Source: Fallopia convolvulus
Taxonomy: Eukaryota > Streptophyta > Magnoliopsida > Caryophyllales > Polygonaceae
Assembly (NCBI GenBank): GCA_964016875.1
Contig: OZ024720.1
Location: 25,485,742 to 25,549,741 of the forward strand
Length of the DNA: 64,000 nucleotides
Direction: 5' to 3'
Each line of letters begins with the position of its first letter. Within the stretch, counting starts at the first letter, position 1. Under the pieces are notes generated by a model. It saw nothing but the letters and a program-made list of their open reading frames with translations. It did not search any database and was not told the origin of the DNA. Positions 43,561-53,689 of this stretch are shown here, piece by piece. A program made the translations under genes and the position numbers.

Positions 43561-45236
43561 TTAGGCAAGCACAACTGTAGTGGCCTCACCAAGTGCGAGC
43601 CACCATACTTTCATGCTATGCAAACAAGTGTGGTTTGAAAGCATCATATTATTTTGACCAAATTAAACGCATCGAGTACAAGAATCAACATCAAACGACT
43701 ATACTCAACATACTAAGATATCATCCTTAGCTTTAAATGACCCGGAAAGTATTAGTTTGAGGACAACCAATCTAGAAGTCCAAGTTCAAATTTTATAATG
43801 CCCAAGCTCCAAATTTATAACATCCAATGCAACAACCTCTCCATATAAATGTCACAACAAAGTTGATCGAAACTTTCCAAGCAAAACCAACCGAGTCTCA
43901 CATACCAATTCTAATTGCAAACCTTAATCCACAACTCACATAACAAGTCAATCCAAATGAGATTAGATTTCCAACAAATTTAGATCATGCACACACAACC
44001 TTACGAAACTCGTTCAAGAATATCTTACTCTCAAATCCGATAAAGCACGACCAACTATTTACACAAAAGAACCGAACCAAACTTTACAACATACAACTAG
44101 AGATTCTAAAACAACTCTTTAATGAAAACACGCACAACAAGAACAATTGTAAGTTTTCAGATGACAAATCAGAAACCAGATGCAAGGAGATATGCACACA
44201 TTCACACCCTAAAGAAAACAATCACACCCTTGAATCTATGACGAATTTGATAGAACACACAAGAATGAGGCTCAACCTTGGGGAAGTAATTTAGGACAAG
44301 GCTCTAGGTTCTCGAACAACCATCACATGCCCTGCAGGGAAGATCACGACCACGAATAACGGCCCCAAACCAGCGGGCGCAACATGTGCTTCCTTGGTTG
44401 GCCTTGAAAAATATAAAAATCGATATGCTCGATCGACGGCGAGATCGACCAAAGACATCCAGTGCCGGTAGCGTGGAAGGCTCAACTAGGCGAGGCCGGA
44501 ACAGTGGACCCGCGATGTGTTTGAGCGACTGGATACTAGCACAAACGCGGACTCAGAAGAGGAAAGAAGAAGACGGAAAAAGGGAGAAGAGGAGGGATGA
44601 GCTCACCAGTGATTGAGACCAACGACGTCCACCGGTCAGCGAGACAGAGGTGAAGTGACGGGCTTGTGACAAGAACGGGCGAACGAATCATCCGAAGAGG
44701 TCCTGGCCGAGGTCGGAAAGGCTAGCGGTCATAAAGCTCCAAGCAATGATGATGGTAACCGGAGACTAAGATGAAAACTCAGCAAAGATGGTGGTCGTTA
44801 ACGGCGACTACGAATGGTGACGGTGAACAAGGAGCATGAACGACGCCGGCGAATGGCAATTACCATCGGAAGAGGAGGCTTGCAACAACCACCGACTCCT
44901 CTGAGGCCAGCGATGAAGGTCACCTTGGAACAGAGGCGAGAAAAGGCGAGACCACGTGTGAACGATGGTGTGAAGGTCGGTGTCGATGTTTGGCTCGAAC
45001 AGTAGAGCGGCGGTGAAGACGAGAGCTCGGGTGGCGTCGACGAGGGGTTGCGGACCCGAGAGAGAGATTGAAGGAGTTGTTGCTCAAGTTCGATGGAGGA
45101 GACGAGAAAAGGGTGAGATGCATGACTGGAATTTCAGAATGAGATGGAGAAAGGAGTTTGTGCGGCCGATTCTCAACAAGGAAGGAGATGAACAATGATC
45201 TCCCAAAATTAGGGATAGAATGGTGGAAAGAAAAGA
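43561..45236. other. CACTA-2 interior, GC-rich island, origin unknown
   Basis: 43,561-44,270 is AT-rich with nothing recognisable. 44,280-45,190 is clearly more GC-rich and has short frames on both strands, none of which I recognise. Read on the minus strand it resembles a gene leader (pyrimidine-rich with ATCTCTCTCTCG), so it may be another captured host fragment. Confidence 0.4.
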
Positions 45237-45282
45237 TGGGCCTTATATTCAGATGGGCTAGCCCATCTGAATATCAGGCCCA
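45237..45282. repeat. 46-nt near-perfect palindrome
   Basis: Centred between 45,259 and 45,260. The inner 30 bases (half-site ATATTCAGATGGGCT) are a perfect palindrome; one mismatched pair, then seven more pairs extend it. It could form a stem of 22 pairs. Confidence 0.95.
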
Positions 45283-45544
45283 AAACTAAGAATGAAATAC
45301 TGTAAAGCTAGATTGGCCCAACAATTAAAAAGTCGTGAATAAATCGTAATTTCTATACGCTAAAAAATTATAAACATTAAAAGAATGCGAACTCGGGTAT
45401 TACAAAAAGAATGTAGGAGGGTCTCTGGCCCATTCTAATGGATTGACCCGAAAAAAATAAAGAGGAAAGGGGGAGAAAAAATTGGCCCAAAATGAAAATG
45501 TCGTGAAGAGATCGTAATTTTTATAACACTTAAAGATTATAAAT

Positions 45545-47085
45545 TGTTATATTGCATTAGAATCGTTCATTCTTATAAGAAAGCGTTATATTCCTTTAGA
45601 GTAATTCATTCTTAAAAGAAAATATTATATTCTTTTATAATCATTCATTCTTATAAGAAAACGTTATATTGCTTTATAATTGTTCATTCATATAAAAATC
45701 TTTATATTCCTTTAGAGTCGTTCATTCTTATAAGAAAATGTTATATTTCTTTAGAGTCGTTTATTCTTATAAGAAAACGTTATATTCCTTTAGAGTTGTT
45801 CATTCTTATAAGAAAACGTTATATACCATTAGAATCATTCATTCTTATAAGAACTCGTTATATTCCTTTAGAATCGTTCATTCTTATAAGAAAACATTAT
45901 ATTCCTTTAGAATCATTCATTCTTATATATAAGAAAACGTTACATTCCTTTAGAATCGTTTATTCTAAAAAGAACTTGTTATATTCCTTTAGAATCGTTC
46001 ATTCTTGTAAGAACTCATTATTTTCATCTAGACTCGTTCAATCTTATAAGAAAATGTTATATTCCTTTAGAGTCGTTCATTCTTATAAGAAAACGATATA
46101 TTCATTTAGAATCATTCATTCTTATAAGAAATCATTATATTCATTTAGAGTCGTACATTCTTATAAGAAATCGTTATATTTCATTGGACTTGTTCATTCT
46201 TATAAGAAATCGTTGTATTATTTAGAATCGTGCATTCTTATAAGAAAACGATATATTCATTTAGAATCGTTCATTCTTATAATAAATCATTATATTCATT
46301 TAGAGTCGTACATTCTTATAAGAAATCGTTATATTCCTTTAGACTCATTCATTCTTATAAGAAATTGTTGTATTCCTTTAGAATCGTTCATTCTTGTAAG
46401 AACTCATTATCTTCATCTAGAGTCGTTCAATCTTATAAGAAAACGTTGTATTCCTTTAGAGTCGTTTATTCTTATAAGAAAATGATATATTCATTTAGAA
46501 TCGTTCATTCTTATAAGAAATCATTATATTCATTTTGATTCGTTCGTTCTAATAAGAAATCTATATATTCCTTTAGAATCGTTTATTATTGTAAGAACTC
46601 ATTATATTCATCTAGAGTCATTCATTCTTATAAGAAAACATTATATTCAGTTAGAATCGTTTAATTTAATAAGATATCGTTATATTTCTTTACAATTGTT
46701 CATTCTTGTAAGAAAACATCATATTCAAAATCGTTCATTTTAATAAGAAATTATTATATTCCTTTAGAGTTGTTCATTCTTATAAGAAATCCTTGTATTC
46801 CTTTAGAATCGTTTATTCTTTTAAGAACTCATTATATGCATCTAGAGTCATTCAATCTTATAAGAAAACGTTATATCCCTTTAGAGTCGTTCGTTCTTAT
46901 AAAAAAACGATATATTCATTTAGAATCGTTCATTCTTATAAGAAATCATTATATTCATTTAGAGTCGTACATTCTTATAAGAAATCGTTATTTTTCTTTA
47001 GACTCGTTCATTCTTATAAGAAATCGATTTATTCTTTTAGAGTCGTGCATTCTTATAAGAAATCATTATATTGATTTAGAATTGT
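45545..47085. repeat. 39-bp minisatellite, about 40 copies
   Basis: Consensus unit made of TCGTTCATTCTTATAAGAAA and ACGTTATATTCCTTTAGAG. Each unit contains the 12-bp palindrome TTCTTATAAGAA. Because 39 is divisible by three, reading frames stay open over hundreds of bases and give 13-residue protein repeats (such as SFILIRKRYIPLE). I regard these as a by-product and not as genes. Confidence 0.95.
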
Positions 47086-47104
47086 TCATATGCTTGATGT
47101 TGAT

Positions 47105-47700
47105 AAGCACTCGCTAGGGGGCCTAGGGGGGAAGCCCTCTAGTAGGGGGTTCGGGGGAAACGCCCCCCGACGGTAGTCTCGTTGAGTTATTTTATTATCA
47201 TGTTGGGGATCAAGGGGGCAACGCGCCCCAAAAAAAAGGTATACAATGTTTTTTTGTATCGAAGAGTTATTTTATTATCTTGTTAGATTAATATATGTAT
47301 GGACTATTTATTTTATTAATATGTTAGATTAATTCCAATTTATATTATTTGTGTTTAAGAGTTCATAAATTATTATTTGTGTTTTGAAAAGCATTATGGG
47401 CTTAAGTATATATTATTTGTATTTAAGAGTTCAAAAATTATTATATGTATTTTTAAAATATATTCTAATTTTATTATTTCACATTTTAAATTACATCATG
47501 AATTGAAAAAAGGATCTCTTAATCCAAAATGTTGATACAATTTGTTTTATTAGGAGGGAAAGTAAATTCGGAGGGAAATAAAAATATTTGGCGGAATGAA
47601 AATTTTTATTAGGAGGGAAAGTAATGCTTTAGGTGGGAAAATGAAAATTGGGTCTGGTTAACGAAAAATTGGGCCTGGTAAAAATTAAGCCCATATTCTC
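47105..47700. other. G-rich segment and AT-rich spacer in CACTA-2
   Basis: 47,117-47,160 has four runs of five or six Gs and, at 47,156-47,162 and 47,224, C/G-rich complements that could fold with them. The rest to 47,700 is AT-rich with a repeated TATTATTTGTGTTT(A/T)A word; no gene seen. Confidence 0.5.
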
Positions 47701-47788
47701 CCATATCTATGCATAATACATGCATAACGCTTGTCTTCTCATTCTCACCCAACCTCACTAGCGGCAGAGATATTCTCCCTAGATCTAA

Positions 47789-47819
<31 letters not shown>

Positions 47820-48368
47820 GTTCACTTGGCTTCACTCTCGATGGATTTTCAACCTCTCAAGGACGCAATTCAGGTTCTTTTCTCTCAAAATTTCAAATGC
47901 ACCACAAGTTCTACTTGAGGCCATAGATGCGATGACGAGAAACGGAAGCAGAGAGATATATCTCCCTCTCGTCGAAGTCTAGGTTTTACCTCTCGTTTGT
48001 GTTGTTTGTAATCCTTGATCGGTTTGAATTCGTCCTTCCCAATTGAATTTTTGTTTTCTAACAACCGAGGAATTCGTGTTTTAAGGCTTTTTGAAAAACA
48101 GAGGCATTCCGTGGGATATCTTGCGTAGGGCTTTTCGCGCCATTGGAGGAGTTCAGGCTTCTTTTCTCACCACTTTCGCCACGAATGCCCCAATTATAGG
48201 TGAGCTTTTCCCTTATTCAATTAGGGTTCTTTCATTATCCCCTTCTCCGTTCTCTAATTTGATCTTTCTTAGATCCGTTGCAAGGGGATTTCCCAGAAGT
48301 GATAGAGTACCTCGAACATGATGTCATGAAATGCATTGCTTTAAATCGATGCGGCACTCGACTCCCTG
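47700..48368 (+). pseudogene. RBL: Captured fragment of RBL (RbBP5-like, COMPASS subunit)
   Basis: RBL is a WD40 subunit of the nuclear complex that methylates histone H3 lysine 4. Two exon pieces with canonical splice sites remain: one ending TNAPIIG at 48,199 (donor GTGAGC), the next at 48,273-48,368 (acceptor CTTAG, donor GTAAGC). Joined in phase they read NAPIIDPLQGDFPEVIEYL then EHDVMKCIALNRCGTRLPG, close to the first residues of plant RBL as I know it. The start codon is ACG (48,181) in place of ATG. Upstream leader sequence with a (CT)n tract (47,793-47,819) and a short frame MDFQPLKDAIQ may belong to the same or another captured gene. All WD40 repeats beyond the first strand are missing. 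Confidence 0.7.
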
Positions 48369-48967
48369 GTAAGCATCTTCTCTTTCGTGCTTTTCAATTT
48401 GTTGTGTGAGCGAAAGACAATCATGATTTTTTAAATCTGGTTGTCCTTAAAGATTAGAACTTTGAGGGTTATATGCTTCTCTTGTGTTTTGGGTAATTAA
48501 AGTACATAGAGAGGTAGCTAGAGCTTAGCTGATTTGTGGTAATGTGGCCAGATTATTCGTGTTTCAGATGGCTGTTCGGATGGGAGCTCATAATCTAGTT
48601 TCAATTGCTTGGTCATTCAGATTTTTTACAACCCAAATTGGTAATATTAAAATTAGAGCTATTGATAAATTTGTGTTAAAATAATCTAATATTTCTTTGG
48701 AAAATCATAATATTAATGATTCTGATATTTCTTTGACAAATTAGAATATTAATAGCCATGTAAATGATACTCTTGTTTCTTTGGAAAATCAAGTTGCTAA
48801 TGTTGATGATAATCGTACTTGTGCTGATGTTTCTTTTCTAAATTATAATCTTAATGTTGAAGGGAATTTTGAAGTTACTGATCTTTATTTTACTCTATGA
48901 AAGAATTTTTTGAATTAAATGATTTGTACTCTTCATTAGGCCTCATTTTGATCAATAAACAAGGCCT

Positions 48968-51698
48968 TAAAAGAAAGAGCTCTTAGTAAGAAAGAGTTCT
49001 CAGTGAGTAAAAAACGCTCTCTTTGCTTGGGCGAAAATTTGGGCGATTTCCGGCGTACTTCTCCTCCTTCCTCCTCTCGCTCCGGCGAGGGTGCTCCTCA
49101 CAAGCCCCTCGTTCACCGTCCTGGTTCGGAATCCTCTCGAGCTGGCCTTGGACAGGAGTCGTTGCGCTACCCCCTCGCCTCTTCGCTCTCGCACCCCTTC
49201 TCCAAACCCTGCTTCAGCGCCGCCAACCCAAAACCCTAGTTTGTGCAGCCGCCAGCTCCAAACCCTGGTCTGCGCAACCTCCCGAGTCCTCTCCAGCCAT
49301 GGTGGCTTCATCTTCTTGAGTCACCATGGGCAAGAAGAAACGTAACTCTGCCTCCCCCTCCCTCAAATCCAACAAAAGTTTCGAAGATCCAAAGGTGATC
49401 GATGCCTTCTCTTGTTTGGATGCGGTTATGGAGGCTTCCATGGCCGAACATCTAAAGAAAAAATGGAAGAAAAAGTCGTCAAAGATGGCCGAAACCACGT
49501 TTCTGTCCACCCCTTCGAAGGCCACCATCGGCGAGATCCTCGAGCTCTCCTTGGCCAAAAAATTCGAGGATGACTTCATGGGTGGTGATGGCGACGAGGT
49601 TGTTGTCCATACCAAAGATATGCTGTCAGATGAAAATTCGGAAGATATGAGTTCCTGGCGCTGCGCTCCAATGTTGCGTCGCCTTCGCAAGTCTCGACCC
49701 TTCCCATCGCGTCGGACTCCATCGTGAAAAACCAGTTGAAGCGCGATACCAGCGAGCCAAACCCTACCGTGCCAGACCCTGCTGCTGATGGCCTGGTGTG
49801 TCGCGAAACCAATGGTGCCAAATCTCCTTCAATGGTGTCGGATCCTGCCCTCGTGCTCGCTCTTGCCACCAATGTCCAGGTTCATCGCACCAGCGGAGTT
49901 CTCTAGGTTCTTTGCCCCACCGATGCCTTGCAGCGTGCTAGTCCTCTGGCCGACAACACTGGATCCGAAGAGCCGCACCTGTCTCCTTTGCCTACGCACG
50001 CCTCTGCTGCTTTCAACGATGCGCTGATTCCCGAGGCTGGTCTCCCAACCGTCGCGCTTGCTGGTGATGCGCCTGGGGCTTCCATTTCTGGCCCCGTGTT
50101 TGGATCCGACGTTCACCCTGGCACGATGAATGTGCTCAGGACTGGGCACACTAGCACCAACACCGATGGTACTTCCTTTGCTGCTCCTGCTAACATCGCC
50201 CCAGCTCCCAGTTCTAATTCCCCAGCCCCTGCTTTTGGATCATTCCAAGGCATGCCAGGCCACATTTGAACCAGCAGGGACAGGGCTCTGTCCTATGCTA
50301 ATATTGCGAAAAATCCAGCCACGCACCCTCGGCATGGTGGCGCTGCGGCTCGTTCTTTGAGAGGGCTGCTCGTGTGAAGAAGATTTTTATGAATTCGGGA
50401 CTTGGCGGTAAATTAACTTTCACTCCTCCTTCGTCCTCCCGAGTTTCCATTAAAATTTCTTAAGGTTTATCAAAGCAAGAAGTTTGGGGTTGGTCTTTAC
50501 TTGGCCAATACGTCGGATTTTACCCCGGAAATTTCATGATCAAGGAGCTTGCTAGGAATTGGGGTGTTAAAAGCCGGTTTCGGGAAGAGGAAGGTTGGAT
50601 TATTTTCCAATTCGATTTCGATGAAGATTACGACAAGGTTCTCCGTGGCGGGCCGTACTTCATTCACGGTAAACCTTTGCTTCTCCAACACATTCCTGAT
50701 AAATTTGCTTTCAATCGTCGGAATATAGCTACAATTCCTCTCTGGGTCCGAATCTATGGCTTGTCTCAACTCTTTTGGACGTATGACATGATTGGCTGTG
50801 TGGCCTCTCATATCGGCAAACCACTATACGTGGATCCGGTAACCGGCGGAAGGAAACGAGGCTCATATGCTCGAGTCTTGGTTGAAATAAATTTTGTTGG
50901 AAACATTACTCGAGAGGTTTGGATAGATTTTGATGATGGTAGCTCGGTGGAGTGCTCATGCTTGATTGAAAATGATCCTTTGTTTTGCAAAGAGTGTTGC
51001 ACTTTTGGCCACGCTTTAGAGGATTGTAAGTTCCAAGGAAAATGCACCGATGTGGGAATCAATGCTAGGAGGCAGCGGAAGGTTGCCAGTTTTGTTGATG
51101 GTGATGTTGCTCGTTCGGCAAAGCAAGGCGTGTTGGCTGACACTGCCGTGCCGAAGCAAAATGACACGTCTATGGCACCTTGCAAAGCCGTGGCTGCCTC
51201 GGTGGATAAAGGAAAATCTCCACTGGATTCCCCCCTCCCTTTACCGAAGCTGCCCATGTCCTTGAAGCCTCGTCCCCCGGCCTTGACAATCCGAAAAAGA
51301 AGACAAAAACCAAGAAGAAGAATAAGAAGAAGCGAACCGTGAGTGATTTGGCCAATGCTAATGAAAAGGATCAAATCCAAGACTCGTACAAAGATAAAAC
51401 GCCCTCTTCTAGCGCAACCACTCGCGGCCACCGGATCCTTAGTTTGTTTTGGTTGTTATTTGAATCGTTGTATGTTGGTGTTTTGATGCATGTTGCTTGA
51501 TGTTTGTATGGTTTTGCTTGTTGTTTGCGTGCTAGGAAGGCCTACGTGCCTTTCCTTAACGCTTGTTGGTTTGTTGGTTTCTAAGGCCTTCGTGCTATCC
51601 TTTGGACACTTTTGGATACTTGCTTGATTGTAACACCTCTTTGAGGTGCATATTTTACTAATCTGAATTTACCGCTTTCCGTTTTGGGAAAAGCAAAA
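48968..51698 (+). mobile_element. L1-type LINE lacking ORF2, inserted in CACTA-2
   Basis: Flanked by the 11-bp duplication AAACAAGGCCT (48,957-48,967; 51,699-51,709) with a short A-tail before the right copy. The body has a GC-rich leader, an ORF1-type coding region and a 3' region. There is no endonuclease or reverse transcriptase. Its intact-looking 5' leader and proper tail suggest that an ORF1-only version was mobilised in trans, or that ORF2 was lost later. Confidence 0.72.
49326..51342 (+). pseudogene. LINE ORF1, DUF4283 and zinc knuckle, frameshifted
   Basis: ORF1 proteins of plant L1 elements bind the element RNA. ATG 49,326 starts a basic frame (MGKKKRNSASPSLKSNKSFE). A Pro/Ala/Ser-rich linker follows in another frame, then SYANIAKNPATHP (about 50,292) and, at 50,536-51,342, the DUF4283 domain (GWIIFQFDFDEDYDKVLRGG, PLWVRIYGLSQLFWTYDMIG) and a CCHC knuckle CKECCTFGHALEDC (about 50,986-51,027). 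A lysine-rich tail follows in a shifted frame. Frameshifts near 49,650 and 50,400-50,530 and stops break it. Confidence 0.78.
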
Positions 51699-51709
51699 AA
51701 ACAAGGCCT

Positions 51710-52665
51710 CATACACATGATTGGACGTGCCTATTCTCTTTCAAGCTTCTATTGATATTGTTAACTTTAGTTGTTTAGGCTAAATAACTTCTGCATAGTT
51801 GTTATATTTGGACTCATTTTTGGTGCAGGTGCTTCACAAGGCATATGTTGTTGAACTCAAGTTTTAATCAAAGCCATCATCAATCAAGATTTAGTGTGTC
51901 TATATGTATATGTATTTTTTTTTTGTTCTAGGCATTTTTTTTTGGTTGAAATTTTTAGGCATATTTTTTTTTGTATATATGAAGTTGGTTGTATTTTTAT
52001 CAACAATTTTGTATACATGTGAAAATGGGTTGTAAGTTTAAATTGTGCATTTTTTATTATTTAAGATGTGCAATTTGTTTAAAATGTTGATGCATATAAT
52101 TTTGAAATGGGTGGTTATTATACTATATATTTGATATTAAAAATATAATGATGGATCATAATATTATGATTTTTAATAATGCATAATAATATAGCCATAA
52201 ATTTTGACACAACATTGGTCGTTAAATGTATTATGCCAATTCGTAGCTAAATTTCATGCTAAAAGACACAAGTTTATCCACCAAATGTATTTGAGGAAAA
52301 CTTTGATACTAAATGGCCACAACACGGGGATAATAAACAACATTTATTCCTCCCGAATTTAGCCAGAAAAATACTTCGACGCTAACTTTTTAGTAAATAG
52401 ACTCAAACTTAGCCACGAAGTGTCTTTGGCTATACCATGTATTTATCAGAACATGATTTTTGTACCCAATATTGTGGTTACATTGGCACGAATCTAAGGT
52501 TTGTGGCCAATTTTAACGGTATGCTATACCCACGACTGTTTTAACCATAAACTTTTCGTCCTGGGAACACTGGTGGCTATCTTTGTGGCGAAGCATTTTT
52601 CTTGGCTAACTTTGTGGCTTATCCAATGCCAACGCTCCTGGCTATAGACGAGTTTTCTAGCAGTG
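51710..52665. repeat. Right subterminal region and TIR of CACTA-2
   Basis: 51,710-52,180 is AT-rich spacer with no gene. From 52,190 the words TAGCCA, TGGCTA, GTGGC and GACGCTAA recur, mirroring the left end, up to the TIR. Confidence 0.8.
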
Positions 52666-52668
52666 TTC

Positions 52669-53110
52669 TTCAGCCTCACATAAAACACAATAAAACTAGT
52701 ACTTCCCTAAACAAGCTGAGATAGCTCCTACTCTAGTTGGTAAACAAGTGGTCCATGGCTCATATAATACCGCTCACAGATTTCTAGCCACAACTCTCTA
52801 GAGGTTTTAATATATATAAACGTGCCTGAGATTTCTGTGCTCATCGAGTTCGGGACCTATCTCATATCTCATCACCACCGAGTCACACTGCTTGCAACGA
52901 TCGTGGTCATTCATTCCTACAACTGGCATCGCAAAGGTTCCCACGATGAACCCTAACTCCTTCTTCGACATCAAAGCCCTTTTTATCTACTAGCTCCAGG
53001 CCAAAAAAATTTGTTTTATCGAACGAGATATCGTCAACATCATTCCCGGATAATCCGATTTGGCCAACATCAATGGATCCACCATACCGTCCGTCCAATC
53101 AATCTCCTTG
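52669..53110 (-). pseudogene. Copia gag, N-terminal part
   Basis: Read from 53,110 downward: DPLMLAKSDYPGMMLTISR, FLAWS, IKRALMSKKELGFIVGTF, CDSVVM, VYIY, RELWLEI-like sequence and GPLVYQL-like sequence, with several stops. This is the gag core typical of plant copia elements of the Ale/Retrofit kind. It is cut by CACTA-2 at 52,668 and continues at 42,657 with KVWDELQ. Confidence 0.75.
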
Positions 53111-53140
53111 TCTTTGTTTGCCTGGAATCTGGTATGGAAC

Positions 53141-53689
53141 ATGTATTATGTTGATTTCGGTCTATTGGCATACTATTGCATCTTTTATTTTGGTCGATTT
53201 TGGGTTGGTTTTGGAAGTTAGTGTGTTAGGAACTGCCATGTAGGGATCTTAGTTGTTGACCTTGGCACAGCTAAGATCCTTAAATGCATCGTTTTCCTCT
53301 TGGTTCAAAACCAAGAGTACGAGCAAGTTTCTCGAAAAATTGCCAAGTCACTAAGAACTATTAATTTTTCATATAAAATTGATATAATAGGTAATCAAAA
53401 AGTCTAAAAATTGTTTCATTAATCTTTGGTTTATCAATGGGAGTCCTTTTCTATATCTTCATTTTGTCATTTTGTAGGTTTTTTGTATAATTTGACTCCT
53501 CAAATATAAAGCTTGTCTAATCACTTCAGAATGTTTTTGTTGTTGTTACCTTTCATTCTAATGCACTTTTGTAGGAACAAATATTATTAATAATTACTTT
53601 ATTTCCTCAGTTTTCTTATTAATTTCTTGTGGTGGGAATTTTTTTCAAAATACAAATTGAAATTAGGAGTTTGAAGGACGAGGTAATAC
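53141..53689. other. AT-rich spacer
   Basis: Lies upstream of the copia gag remnant, where a leader and LTR would be expected, but I see no primer site or LTR end. A short inverted pair (CTTAGTTGTTGACC and CAGCTAAGATCC) lies around 53,250-53,275. No gene. Confidence 0.4.

Larger units (their letters stand above)
42658..52665. mobile_element. CACTA-2, 10,008-bp non-autonomous CACTA element with captured gene
   Basis: TIRs CACTACTGGAAAACGCACAT (left) and, on the minus strand, CACTGCTAGAAAACTCGTCT (right), both followed by ATAGCCAG. The perfect 3-bp duplication TTC flanks it (42,655-42,657; 52,666-52,668). Subterminal regions are full of TAGCCA/TGGCTA words. There is no TNP2 or TNPA gene. The interior carries a captured RBL fragment, a 39-bp minisatellite and a LINE, so it is a Pack-CACTA-like element that would need a helper to move. 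Confidence 0.92.
40536..53140 (-). mobile_element. Ty1/copia remnant, split by a MITE and CACTA-2
   Basis: Minus-strand copia gag and integrase pieces lie at 53,110-52,669, 42,657-41,317 and 40,708-40,536 in the correct order. They become continuous once CACTA-2 and the hAT-like MITE are removed. No LTR or primer site is seen at either end, so the element is truncated on both sides. Confidence 0.8.

Noticed and set aside
45738..47117. Long open frames encoding 13-residue repeats (such as FILIRKRYIPLES) in several frames
   Set aside because: They come from the 39-bp period of the minisatellite; several frames are open at once and no start, promoter or known family supports a protein.
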